Shown: positions 52,342-60,612 of the stretch, one piece after another
Layout: each line of letters starts with the position of its first letter
How positions within the stretch are numbered: the stretch's first letter is position 1
DNA from: Mesorhizobium sp.
GTDB lineage: Bacteria; Pseudomonadota; Alphaproteobacteria; Rhizobiales; Rhizobiaceae
DNA length: 64,000 nucleotides
Reading direction: 5' to 3'
Assembly: GCF_004963255.1 (NCBI RefSeq)
Contig: NZ_SUGA01000004.1
Span: 186,001 to 250,000, forward strand
Made by a program: the position numbers and the translations under genes
The notes under the pieces: generated by a model
What the model saw: only the letters and a program-made list of their open reading frames with translations
What the model was told of the DNA's origin: nothing
The model's database searches: none

Positions 52342-53799
52342 TCAGAGCCCCAGGCCACCGAAGCAGGCATATTTGGTGTCGAGATAGTCCTCGATGCCCT
52401 GATGCCCGCCTTCGCGGCCGAGACCCGATTCCTTGACGCCGCCGAACGGCGCCTCCGGCGTGGTGATCAGGCCTTCATTGACGCCGACCATGCCGTATTT
52501 CAGACCTTCCATGACCCGGAAGGCGCGGCCAAGATTGCCGGTGTAGAAATAAGCGGCGAGGCCGAATTCGGTGTCATTGGCCAAGGCCACCGCCTCTTCC
52601 TCGGTCTCGAACTTGAACACGGGCGCGATCGGTCCAAAAATCTCTTCCTTCATGAATCGCATGTTCGGCGTGGCGCCGGAGATGACCGTCGGCTGGAAGA
52701 ACGAGCCGCCAAGCGCATGGCGCTTGCCGCCGGCGACGACTTTGCCGCCCTTGGACGTGGCGTCGGCGATGAATTCCTCGACCTTCTCGACCGCCTTCTC
52801 GTCGATCAGCGGTCCCTGCTGCACGCCTTCCTCCAGGCCCGAGCCGACCTTGAGGTTGTTGCTGGCGGCGGCGAGCTTCTTGACGAACTGGTCATAGATG
52901 CCTGCCTGGACGAGGAAGCGGTTGGTGCACACGCAGGTCTGGCCGGAATTGCGGTATTTCGCGGTGATGGCGCCGGCCACCGCGCGGTCGACATCAGCGT
53001 CGTCGAAGACCAGGAACGGCGCGTTGCCGCCGAGCTCCATCGACACTTTCTTGACCGTCGCCGCGGATTTCTGGATCAGGATCTTGCCGACCTCGGTCGA
53101 GCCGGTGAAGGTGATCTTCTTGACCAGCGGATTGGTGCAGAGCTCGTCGCCGATCTCGCCGGCCGAGCCGGTGACGACGTTGACGACGCCCTTCGGGAAG
53201 CCGACTTCTTCGGCGAGCGCGCCCCAGGCGAGGCCGGAATAAGGCGTCTGCGAGGCGGGCTTCACCACCGCGGTGCAGCCGGCGGCCAAGGCCGGGCCGA
53301 TCTTGCGGGCGAGCATCGAGGACGGGAAATTCCACGGCGTGATGGCGGCGATGACGCCGACCGGCTCCTTGGTCACCAGGATGCGGCGGTCGCCCCATGG
53401 CGAGGGCACGATGTCGCCATAGACGCGGCGGCCTTCCTCGGCGAACCACAGGATATAGGCCGCGGACGAGCCGATCTCGCCCTTGGATTCGGTGAGCGAC
53501 TTGCCCTGCTCGATGGTCAGCAGCTCGGCCAGCACGTCCTGATTGTCCATCATCGCGTCATGCAGCTTGCGCAACAGCTTCGAGCGCTCGAGCGCGGTGG
53601 TCTTGCGCCAGCTCTTGAAGGCTTCCTCGGCGGCTTCGATGGCGCGGCGGGTCTCGGCCTTGCCGGCCTTCGGCACGGTGCCGATCTTCAGGCCCGTCGC
53701 CGGATTGTTGACGTCGATCGTCTGGCCGCTGTCGGCCTGCACCCATTCACCATTGATGAGATTGGCCTGGCGCATGATATGGCTGGTTTTCTGAAGCAT
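52342..53799 (-). CDS. gabD: NAD(P)-dependent succinate-semialdehyde dehydrogenase
   Basis: This 485-residue aldehyde dehydrogenase of the GabD group has TPWNFPSSMLARKIGPALAAG, the NAD(P) site FTGSTEVGKIL, catalytic Glu in MELGGNAPFLVF and Cys in GQTCVCTNRFLVQ. The C-terminal EAPFGGVKESGLGREGG is standard. It oxidises succinate semialdehyde from 4-aminobutyrate to succinate. A frame extended to 53883 exists; the ATG at 53799 lies behind GGAGG. No gabT or transporter is near. Family sure, substrate likely. Confidence 0.88.
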   Translation of the reverse strand: MLQKTSHIMRQANLINGEWVQADSGQTIDVNNPATGLKIGTVPKAGKAETRRAIEAAEEAFKSWRKTTALERSKLLRKLHDAMMDNQDVLAELLTIEQGKSLTESKGEIGSSAAYILWFAEEGRRVYGDIVPSPWGDRRILVTKEPVGVIAAITPWNFPSSMLARKIGPALAAGCTAVVKPASQTPYSGLAWGALAEEVGFPKGVVNVVTGSAGEIGDELCTNPLVKKITFTGSTEVGKILIQKSAATVKKVSMELGGNAPFLVFDDADVDRAVAGAITAKYRNSGQTCVCTNRFLVQAGIYDQFVKKLAAASNNLKVGSGLEEGVQQGPLIDEKAVEKVEEFIADATSKGGKVVAGGKRHALGGSFFQPTVISGATPNMRFMKEEIFGPIAPVFKFETEEEAVALANDTEFGLAAYFYTGNLGRAFRVMEGLKYGMVGVNEGLITTPEAPFGGVKESGLGREGGHQGIEDYLDTKYACFGGLGL

Positions 53800-53969
53800 G
53801 ATCTGGCCTCCGTTCGGCGCGCTGATCGGCCGTTTTTCTGGATATCCGTTGAAGCGTGCTTCAAGAGCCGCACGCCGGCGCATTGCTCTTACCTAGGGAA
53901 AGGCAGGCAAGCAATCACAAGATGGCATATAGGGGTTGGGCCAGCAAAGGCGAGCCGCGTTCGACGGCG

Positions 53970-54920
53970 TTATCCGAAGACGTGAATGACCACCGTCAGC
54001 CAGAACGACGTGGTCAGCACCGCGCTTGCGGTGGCGAGGGTCATCTGGTTCGAGGCCAGCGCCTGGCCGGTGTTGAACTGGACGGCGATCAGGTAGGAAT
54101 TGATGCCCGACGGCAGCGCCGCAACGACGACCGCGACCTTGGAGGTCAGCGGCGGCAGGCCGAGCAGCCACACAAAGGCCAGCACCAGCGCCGGCATCAG
54201 GAACAGCTTCAGCACCGACAGCGTCAGCGCCGGTCTGATATTGCCGGAGACGCCGAAGCGGCGCAGGCTGAGCCCCATGGCGAACAGCGCCACGGGACCG
54301 GCCGTGTCGGCAAGCGTGTCGACCAGCCGCTCGACGAGGTCCGGCAGCGCCGCGCCGGTGAGGCGCCAGGCGAGCCCTGCCAGGATGCCGATGATCAGCG
54401 GATTGATGAACAGTCGCCTGAGGAAGCTTTTGACGACACGCAGCGGATGCACCGTCTCGCCGCTGCCGCGTCCGAACATCTCGAACAGCACGATCGAGGC
54501 CATCATCATGATCGGAAGGTGGACCGAGACCAGCAGCGACAGCACCTCGAAGCCGCTGACGCCGAATATGCCGAGGATGAACGGCGCGCCGAGCAGCACG
54601 ACATTAGAATAGGCTGAGGAAACGCCGCCGACGATGCCCGCGCGGGCATCTCGCCCGAAGACGCGTGTCATCACCAGATGGCCCGCGGCCCAGGTGATGG
54701 CGACGGCGGCGAAATAGGCGCCCCACAGCGACCATGGCGCCACACCGTGGAAATCCGATTTAACCATGGTCTGGAACAGGAGCAGCGGCATTGCCACGTT
54801 GACGGCGAATTCGGAAATCCCCTCTCCGCTCGCCGGCTTCAGATAGCCGGTGAGCCCAGCCAGATAGCCGAGCGCCACGAGGCTGAAGACGAAGAGGACG
54901 GTTTCGGTGAGCGGAGTCAT
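53970..54920 (-). CDS. AEC family transporter (auxin efflux carrier)
   Basis: This 316-residue permease has ten membrane segments of the AEC fold. The N-terminal half has ISEFAVNVAMPLLLFQTM and SSAYSNVVLLGAPFILGIFG, and the C-terminal half has MGLSLRRFGV, VVVAALPSGINSYLIAVQF. Bacterial AEC proteins move malate, malonate or other organic acids. The ATG at 54920 is used; the frame continues to 54980. It is on the same strand as gabD, 171 bases upstream, and may relate to it. Confidence 0.84.
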   Translation of the reverse strand: MTPLTETVLFVFSLVALGYLAGLTGYLKPASGEGISEFAVNVAMPLLLFQTMVKSDFHGVAPWSLWGAYFAAVAITWAAGHLVMTRVFGRDARAGIVGGVSSAYSNVVLLGAPFILGIFGVSGFEVLSLLVSVHLPIMMMASIVLFEMFGRGSGETVHPLRVVKSFLRRLFINPLIIGILAGLAWRLTGAALPDLVERLVDTLADTAGPVALFAMGLSLRRFGVSGNIRPALTLSVLKLFLMPALVLAFVWLLGLPPLTSKVAVVVAALPSGINSYLIAVQFNTGQALASNQMTLATASAVLTTSFWLTVVIHVFG

Positions 54921-55082
54921 TTTGCGGGCGCAGACATCTCTTCCGTGATAGGCGAGCCCCGACCGCCGTGCAATTGGCACGGCGCGCCTATCTCCGACGC
55001 CTCTGCTTGTTTTCCGGACGGCTTTGCGATCCCTATATGCCGATCACGGCCTCGGCCCGCCCGGGCCGCCATAGGACTTCCG

Positions 55083-55631
55083 ATGCTGCGACTTGTTCTG
55101 GCGCTTTTTCTCCTGGCTGTTCCGAGCCTTGCCCACGCGACCGATGCCGGCTGGGCGCTGCTGCGCGACGGTGGCCATGTCGTGCTGCTTCGCCATGCCT
55201 TCGTCACCGGGGCGACCGACCCGGCGAATTTCGACATCGGCAATTGCGCCACGCAGCTCAATTTGTCGGAGCGCGGCAAGCAGCAGGCAAGCCGCATCGG
55301 CGCGCTGTTCGCGGCGCGCGCGGCGCCCATCGACCATGTCCTCTCCAGCCGCTACTGCCGCTGCCTCGACACCGCCCGCATCGCTTTCGAATCCGAGCCG
55401 CAGCCTTTCGCGCCGCTCGACCTGCTGAAGACCGACCCGGCTGAGAAAGCCGCCCAGATGGCGGCAATCATGAAGGAGATCCGCGGCTATTCGGGCTCGG
55501 ACAATCTGGTGCTGGTCACGCATCTCGAAGACATCGAGGCGCTCACCGGCGTGGCGCCGCGCGAGGGCGAGGCTGTGGTCGTGGCGCCTGACGGCGACGG
55601 CCTCAAGGTGCTGGGGCGCGTGACTTTCTAA
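55083..55631 (+). CDS. Secreted histidine phosphatase superfamily protein
   Basis: This 182-residue protein has a signal peptide (about 1-19, LALFLLAVPSLAHA) and a phosphoglycerate-mutase-like fold. The catalytic RH motif is VVLLRHAFVTG, with Ala where the common family motif has Gly (RHG). The mutated second part is LVLVTHLEDIEALTG with the second catalytic His. NCATQLNLSERGKQQASRIG and SSRYCRCLDTARIAF follow the family pattern. It probably dephosphorylates a small periplasmic substrate. The long upstream frame is rejected in favour of this start. Confidence 0.78.
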   Translation: MLRLVLALFLLAVPSLAHATDAGWALLRDGGHVVLLRHAFVTGATDPANFDIGNCATQLNLSERGKQQASRIGALFAARAAPIDHVLSSRYCRCLDTARIAFESEPQPFAPLDLLKTDPAEKAAQMAAIMKEIRGYSGSDNLVLVTHLEDIEALTGVAPREGEAVVVAPDGDGLKVLGRVTF

Positions 55632-55842
55632 GCCGTTGCGCCGGCCGGTGTTGCCGAAATACAACTCCCGGAAGAAGCCGCAAATTTGCCGCGACAATGC
55701 CGCTTGCGACAACCCGTCGCAGGGTCTATAGGCGCGCTCCCGGTCACGAAACCGAAGCGAGCACAACGGTTGGAGCTTACGTCTCCGCCCGCGCAGGCGG
55801 CTTTGCCGCGCTGTGTACGGCGCCGTTTCGGGGATAGGGATT

Positions 55843-55916
55843 GCGGGTGTAGCTCAGAGGTTAGAGCGCCGGATTTGGGTCCGGAGGTCAAGGGTTCGAG
55901 TCCCTTCATCCCACCA
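55843..55916 (+). tRNA. tRNA-like sequence 1 (Pro TGG-like anticodon), degenerate acceptor
   Basis: The D-stem GCTC/GAGC, the anticodon stem CCGGA/TCCGG and the T-arm AAGGG-TTCGAGT-CCCTT are fully paired, and CCA is encoded at 55914-55916. The anticodon loop (TTTGGG) has six bases instead of seven, reading TGG. The acceptor has only five of seven pairs: the first two, G-A and C-C, fail. It is therefore an unusual or pseudogene tRNA. A functional Pro tRNA cannot be claimed. Confidence 0.45.
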
Positions 55917-55988
55917 CGGATAGCTCAGGTTGGGTAGAGCATCAGACTGATAATCTGACGGTCGAAGGTTCGAATCCTTCTCCATTGG
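55914..55988 (+). tRNA. tRNA-like sequence 2 (Ile GAT-like anticodon), degenerate acceptor
   Basis: The D-arm (GCTC/GAGC), anticodon stem TCAGA/TCTGA with the 7-base loop CTGATAA (anticodon GAT) and T-arm GAAGG-TTCGAAT-CCTTC are all perfect. The acceptor pairs at only five of seven positions and no CCA is encoded. Its 5' end begins within the CCA of tRNA-like 1, so the two overlap by about 3 bases. It could be a real but atypical tRNA or a decayed copy. Confidence 0.45.
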
Positions 55989-56354
55989 CCTCGAAAGCCA
56001 GCACCCTCTCACGGTGTTATTCGAAAATCGGTCCGGGGACCGGAATGCGAGGACTTCACGGACGGCAGGGCTTCGGCCTCGCCGGGCGGCGACGTCCTGC
56101 GCCATCGGCGCGCGGCCAGGCCCGCGGTGACGATCAAGGCGCGGCGCGGCCGGCAAGGGAAGCTTCGGCTTCCGGCGCCCGCTTCGCCGCCCCGCGATCC
56201 GCTCCCGAAGGCCCGCTTCGCGCGGATGCCACTGGTCTCCGGATCATTCGTGCCCGGGAACATGAAGTACGACGACGTGAAACGAAAAACGAAAAGGATG
56301 ATCGACGCATGACGTGACGCCTCGCATGGGGCCATGCCCGACAGGAGTAAGACA
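55989..56354. other. Intergenic region without a supported gene
   Basis: These 366 bases lie between tRNA-like 2 and the slipin gene. I see no convincing coding region or RNA. It holds GC-rich mixed-sequence DNA with short inverted segments (for example AAGCTTCGGCTTCC near 56160). A CAGGAG box at 56341-56346 belongs to the slipin gene. Confidence 0.5.
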
Positions 56355-57497
56355 ATGAAGACCATTCTCGAAAAGGCTCTTGGACGCCAGCGCGTCCTCG
56401 TAAAGGAAAATGAGCGTGCCGTCGCCCTCTACAAGGGCGAGATCCAGGCGATCCTGATGCCGGGCGAACATTGGCTCGCCAACCGGCGCGGAAACCTGGA
56501 AATCTCCAGGCACGACCTGAAGAACCCGGAATTCGTTTCGGCTTACGAGAAGGCATTGTTCGACAAGCTCCCGGACGTGGCCGCGCGTCACTTCACCGTC
56601 GTCCGCACCGGACGCATGGAGATCGCCGTGGTCGAGCGTGACGGCGCGCTGCATTCTGTGCTGTCGCCGGACCGCAAGCTGGTGCTGTGGACGGATGCCG
56701 GTCCGTGGAAGATCACGACCGTCGACACGGCGGCCGATCTCGCCATCGATCCGGCGCTGATGCGCCGGCTCGGCCAGGCCCGGAAGACGGAACACATGTT
56801 CCTCAACCCGGTCGTGGACGGCCAGGTCGGGCTGCTCTTCGTGGATGGTGTGCTCGTCCGCACGCTCGAAGCGGGCGTGCACGCCTTCTGGAATGTCGGC
56901 CGCATGGTCCAGGTGAAGGTCGTCGACATCAAGCGCCAGTCGCTCGATGTCGCCGGGCAGGAAGTGCTGACCAGGGATCGCGTGACGATCCGCGTCAACA
57001 TCGCCGCAGAATACCGGGTCGTCGACCCGGTCCAGGCGGTGAGCACGGTGAAGGACTTCTCGGAAGCCCTCTACCGCGCCCTGCAGTATGCCTTCCGCAA
57101 GACGCTTGGCGCGCTCACGCTCGACCAGATCCTCGATAAGAAGGTCACGGTCGACGAGGATGCGGCGGCCAAGGTGCGCGACGACATGGCCGCGATCGGC
57201 GTCGAGGTCAGCGACATCGCTCTCAAGGATGTGATCCTGCCGGGCGACATGCGCGAGATCCTCAACCAGGTGGTTTCGGCCGAGAAGCAGGCCGAGGCCA
57301 ACGTCATCCGCCGCCGCGAGGAGACGAACGCCACGCGTTCGCTGCTCAACACGGCCAAGGTGATGGCCGAGAACCCGGTGATGCTGCGGCTGAAGGAGCT
57401 CGAGGCTCTGGAGGCCATCGCCGGCAAGGTCGAGCGGCTCACCGTCCATAACGGGACGGGCGGGCTGCTCAACGATCTGGTCAAGCTCCGCGACTGA
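56355..57497 (+). CDS. Slipin family (SPFH/band 7) protein without a membrane anchor
   Basis: This 380-residue SPFH-domain protein has duplicated beta elements near the N-terminus, VKENERAVALYKGEIQAILMP and VDGQVGLLFVDGVLVRTLEAGV (each in about 20 residues). The band-7 core follows with DIKRQSLDVAGQEVLTRD, ALYRALQYAFRKTLGALTLD and a coiled-coil C-terminal part with VVSAEKQAEANVIRRREE. The usual N-terminal hydrophobic hairpin of slipins is absent, so it is probably cytosolic or peripheral. CAGGAG lies before the ATG at 56355. A hairpin terminator follows. Function unknown. Confidence 0.8.
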   Translation: MKTILEKALGRQRVLVKENERAVALYKGEIQAILMPGEHWLANRRGNLEISRHDLKNPEFVSAYEKALFDKLPDVAARHFTVVRTGRMEIAVVERDGALHSVLSPDRKLVLWTDAGPWKITTVDTAADLAIDPALMRRLGQARKTEHMFLNPVVDGQVGLLFVDGVLVRTLEAGVHAFWNVGRMVQVKVVDIKRQSLDVAGQEVLTRDRVTIRVNIAAEYRVVDPVQAVSTVKDFSEALYRALQYAFRKTLGALTLDQILDKKVTVDEDAAAKVRDDMAAIGVEVSDIALKDVILPGDMREILNQVVSAEKQAEANVIRRREETNATRSLLNTAKVMAENPVMLRLKELEALEAIAGKVERLTVHNGTGGLLNDLVKLRD

Positions 57498-57530
57498 TGC
57501 ATGTCGCCAAGCTGACGCAGCGTAAAATGG

Positions 57531-57561
57531 GAAGGGCCGCCGGTTCGAACGGCGGCCCTTC
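57531..57561 (+). terminator. Rho-independent terminator of the slipin gene
   Basis: A perfect 12-base stem GAAGGGCCGCCG/CGGCGGCCCTTC with a 7-base loop, followed by TTGCGTT, lies 34 bases after the slipin stop. The U-run is short but the stem is strong. It separates the slipin gene from the acpXL cluster. Confidence 0.75.
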
Positions 57562-57690
57562 TTGCGTTCCCAAAGCCGGCGTCTCATCTGCTCCCGGCGC
57601 ATCAGGCCTTTTCCTGCCGGGAAAAACCGATTAGACAGCGCCCAAAGCAAGATGCGGTCAGATTCCGCCTGCAACCCGAAGGAAGAGCCC

Positions 57691-57972
57691 TTGTCCACCA
57701 CGTTCGAGAAAGTCGCCAAGATCATTGCCGATACCAGCGAGATCGATATCGACACCATCACGCCCGAGAGCCACACCATCGACGATCTCGGCATCGACAG
57801 CCTCGATTTCCTCGACATCGTCTTTGCCATCGACAAGGAATTCGGCATCAAGGTGCCGCTGGAAAAGTGGACGCAGGAGGTCAATGACGGCAAGGCCTCG
57901 ACCGACGACTATTTCGTCATGAAGAACCTGTGCGCCAAGATCGACGCGCTGGTCGCGGCCAAGGCCGCCTGA
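57691..57972 (+). CDS. acpXL: Acyl carrier protein AcpXL
   Basis: This 93-residue acyl carrier protein holds the very-long-chain (27-hydroxy-C28) fatty acid for lipid A of Rhizobiales. The sequence closely follows known Acp[20 protein letters not shown] and [20 protein letters not shown], with the phosphopantetheine serine at residue 37. A TTG at 57691 behind GGAAGAG gives the family start MSTTFEKVA; an in-frame ATG at 57652 would add 13 residues. It starts the acpXL-fabF2-fabF1-adh-lpxXL cluster. Confidence 0.93.
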   Translation: MSTTFEKVAKIIADTSEIDIDTITPESHTIDDLGIDSLDFLDIVFAIDKEFGIKVPLEKWTQEVNDGKASTDDYFVMKNLCAKIDALVAAKAA

Positions 57973-57980
57973 TGCCCGCA

Positions 57981-58051
57981 GAGCGCGCGAACTTGACGCG
58001 CTCCGCGCATGACCCCGAAATCGGCATCGATTTTCGGAAAGGATCATGCGC
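57981..58051. repeat. Two adjacent hairpins between acpXL and fabF2, REP-like intergenic palindrome
   Basis: GAGCGCG-N9-CGCGCTC (57981-58003) is followed by an inverted repeat 58005-58051 with arms GCGCATGA and TCATGCGC enclosing CCCCGAAATCGG and CGATTTTCGG. The ATGACCCCGAAA...TTTTCGGA...ATCATGC pattern resembles a palindrome I recall as widespread in Rhizobiales genomes. It fills the 115-base gap where a fabZ gene lies in other rhizobia. Confidence 0.65.
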
Positions 58052-58087
58052 AAAATCAAAAAGCCAGCTGACCCACAACAGCCGCCC

Positions 58088-59275
58088 ATGAGTTCCCACG
58101 ACGTCGTCATCACCGGCATCGGCCTTGTCTCCTCGCTGGGAGAGGGGCCGGACGCCCATTGGCAAAAGCTTACGCAGCCTGGGTTCCAGCCGGTGCTCGA
58201 TGCCGAGCGTTTCGCCCCCTATACCATTCATCCCCTGCCCGAGATCGACTGGAACCTGCAGATCGCCAAGCGCGGCGACCAGCGCCAGATGGAAACCTGG
58301 CAGCGTCTCGGCACCTATGCCGCCGGCCTGGCGCTGGACGATGCCGGCATCAAGGGCAATGACGAGCTCTGCACCACCATGGACATGGTTGTGGCGGCCG
58401 GCGGCGGCGAGCGCGACGAGGCCGTCGACGCCGCGATCCTTGCGGCTTCCGAAACCCGCAACGACCGCGACGTGCTGCTCAACGAGAAGCTGACGACGGA
58501 ACTGCGGCCGACTTTGTTCCTTGCCCAGCTTTCCAACCTGCTCGCCGGCAACATCTCGATCGTCCACAAGGTCACCGGTTCCTCCCGCACCTTCATGGGC
58601 GAGGAAGGCGCCGGCGTCTCGGCCGTCGAGACGGCAGCCGCCCGCATCGGCTCGGGACAGTCGACCCATGTTCTGGTTGGCGGCGCCTTCCAGACCGAGC
58701 ATTCCGACATGCTGCTGGGCTACGAGCTTGCCGGCTACCTGCATCGCGGCCTGTGGAAGCCGGTCTGGCAGCGCCAGGGCTCCGAGGGCGGCGGCGTGGT
58801 CACCGGTTCGGGCGGCGCTTTCCTGGTGCTGGAGCAGCGCGAGCACGCGAAAAGCCGCGGCCGAAGGATCTATGCCGAGCTCGGTCCCATCGTGTCCGGC
58901 CGCGCCCGACGCCGCCTGGGCGAGTTGGATGCCGAGATCGTAGCCCTGCTGAAGCAGGCCGAATTGCCCGCCGGCGAACTGCTGACGATATCCGGCGCTT
59001 CGGGCGCCCATGCAGCCACGGCCGCGGAGAAAGCGGCGCTCGACGCCAATCCGGCGCTCGCCGTGCGCGGCTTCTCGACCCTGACCGGCCATATGAAGGA
59101 GGCCCAGTTCCCCTTCGCCGTGGCGCTAGCGGCCATGGCGATCGACCGCAAGGCCGGTTACCCTGTTTTCGATGCCACAGCCGAGAAGCAGTTCGACGGT
59201 GCGCCGAAGGCAGTCCTTGCAACGGCGATCGGCTATCACCAATTCGAGGGCATGGGGCTGATCAAAGCGGCCTGA
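58088..59275 (+). CDS. fabF2XL: FabF2XL-type beta-ketoacyl-ACP synthase-like subunit without catalytic Cys
   Basis: This 395-residue ketosynthase-fold protein of the long-chain fatty acid cluster has MSSHDVVITGIGLVSSLGEG at the start and a C-terminal LSTLTGHMKEAQFP-like region, here FSTLTGHMKEAQ. The nucleophile motif reads VTGSSRTFMGEEGAG, with no Cys, where active enzymes have TAC. The first catalytic histidine motif is also not recognisable (SGASGAHAAT). It looks like a chain-length factor partner to FabF1XL. The ATG at 58088 is used. The cluster order supports the assignment. Confidence 0.84.
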   Translation: MSSHDVVITGIGLVSSLGEGPDAHWQKLTQPGFQPVLDAERFAPYTIHPLPEIDWNLQIAKRGDQRQMETWQRLGTYAAGLALDDAGIKGNDELCTTMDMVVAAGGGERDEAVDAAILAASETRNDRDVLLNEKLTTELRPTLFLAQLSNLLAGNISIVHKVTGSSRTFMGEEGAGVSAVETAAARIGSGQSTHVLVGGAFQTEHSDMLLGYELAGYLHRGLWKPVWQRQGSEGGGVVTGSGGAFLVLEQREHAKSRGRRIYAELGPIVSGRARRRLGELDAEIVALLKQAELPAGELLTISGASGAHAATAAEKAALDANPALAVRGFSTLTGHMKEAQFPFAVALAAMAIDRKAGYPVFDATAEKQFDGAPKAVLATAIGYHQFEGMGLIKAA

Positions 59276-59303
59276 GGTACTATCGAGGCTGTCAGGACAA
59301 AAC

Positions 59304-60575
59304 ATGGCCAATCTCAAAGACCATATGGGCAGGCCGGTCGTGGCCGTCACCGGTATCGGCGTCGTGACGTCGCTGGGCGTCGGCAAGACCGACAACTGGG
59401 CGGCGCTGACGTCCGGCAAATCCGGCATCCATCCGATCACCCGCTTTCCGGTCGACCACCTCAACACCCGCATTTCCGGCATGGTCGACTTCCTGCCGTC
59501 GAGCTCGAAGGGCGCAAGCCACCTCACTTACGAGCTGGCGGAGACCGCGGCCCAGGAAGCCGTGTCGGAAGCAGGGCTCGATTCCGGCGATTTCGGCGGC
59601 CCGCTGTTCCTCGCCTCGCCGCCGGTCGAGCTCGACTGGGCCGACCGTTTCTCGCTCTACAATTCCGACAAGAAGGATGGCGGTTCCGAGAGATTGCTGC
59701 GCGTCGCTCGCGCGTTGAAGGAGCTCGACATCTTCGAAACCACTCAGTTCGGCTCGATCGCCGACCGCCTGGCCGACCGCTTCGGCACGCGCGGCCTGCC
59801 GATAACGCTCTCGACCGCATGCGCTTCAGGCGCTACCGCCATCCAGCTCGGCGTCGAGGCGATCCGGCGCGGCGAATGCGACAAGGCGCTGTCGATCGGC
59901 GCCGACGGCTCGGCCACAGCCGAGGCGCTGATCCGCTTCTCGCTGCTTTCTGCCCTTTCCACCCATAACGACATCCCGGAAAAGGCGTCGAAACCCTTCT
60001 CCAAGGATCGCGATGGCTTCGTGCTCGCCGAGGGATCGGGCGCGCTGGTGCTGGAATCGCTGGAAGCCGCCCTGGCCCGCGGCGCGACGATCCTCGGCAT
60101 CATGCGCGGCTGCGGCGAAAAGGCGGACGATTTCCACCGTACCCGCTCCAAGCCCGATGCGTCGCCGGCGATCGCGGCGGTGCGCGCCGTCCTTGCCGAT
60201 GCGGGCATGAGCGAGGACGAGATCGAATATGTCAACGCGCACGGCACCTCGACGCCGGAAAACGACAAGATGGAGCATCTGTCGCTGTCCACCGTGTTCG
60301 GCGAGCGTATCGGCTCGATGCCGGTCTCGTCGAACAAGTCGATGATCGGCCACACGCTGTCGGCCGCCGGCGCGGTCGAGGCCGCCTTCTCGCTGATGAC
60401 CATGCGCGAAAGCGTCATCCCGCCGACCATCAATTACGACAATCCGGATCCGGCTATCGTCCTCGACGTCGTGCCGAACAAGAAGCGCAACGCCGAGGTC
60501 GGCACGGTTTTGTCGAACTCTTTCGGCTTCGGCGGCCAGAACACCTGCCTTGTCATGGCGCGGGAACCGGTCTAA
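59304..60575 (+). CDS. fabF1XL: FabF1XL beta-ketoacyl-ACP synthase
   Basis: This 423-residue condensing enzyme has the catalytic Cys in LSTACASGATAIQLG (near residue 175) and the two histidines in VNAHGTSTPEND and SNKSMIGHTLSAAGA. It elongates the acyl chain on AcpXL. Its active site is complete, in contrast to FabF2XL before it. It begins 28 bases after the fabF2 stop. The pair resembles a ketosynthase/chain-length-factor heterodimer, an inference from the residues. Confidence 0.9.
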   Translation: MANLKDHMGRPVVAVTGIGVVTSLGVGKTDNWAALTSGKSGIHPITRFPVDHLNTRISGMVDFLPSSSKGASHLTYELAETAAQEAVSEAGLDSGDFGGPLFLASPPVELDWADRFSLYNSDKKDGGSERLLRVARALKELDIFETTQFGSIADRLADRFGTRGLPITLSTACASGATAIQLGVEAIRRGECDKALSIGADGSATAEALIRFSLLSALSTHNDIPEKASKPFSKDRDGFVLAEGSGALVLESLEAALARGATILGIMRGCGEKADDFHRTRSKPDASPAIAAVRAVLADAGMSEDEIEYVNAHGTSTPENDKMEHLSLSTVFGERIGSMPVSSNKSMIGHTLSAAGAVEAAFSLMTMRESVIPPTINYDNPDPAIVLDVVPNKKRNAEVGTVLSNSFGFGGQNTCLVMAREPV

Positions 60576-60612
60576 GCGGACGTTTTCCCGCTTTTGACAA
60601 CTGACAGGCCCT

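Noticed and set aside
52228..53985. 585-codon plus-strand open frame
   Set aside because: Antisense to gabD; gabD has all aldehyde dehydrogenase residues.
55628..55909. Small minus-strand open frame over tRNA-like 1
   Set aside because: Its peptide (MKGLEPLTSGPKSG...) is the type known to arise from antisense translation of tRNA genes.
56127..56312. Small plus-strand open frame
   Set aside because: 61 codons of GC-biased sequence without motif or ribosome site; left in the non-coding region.
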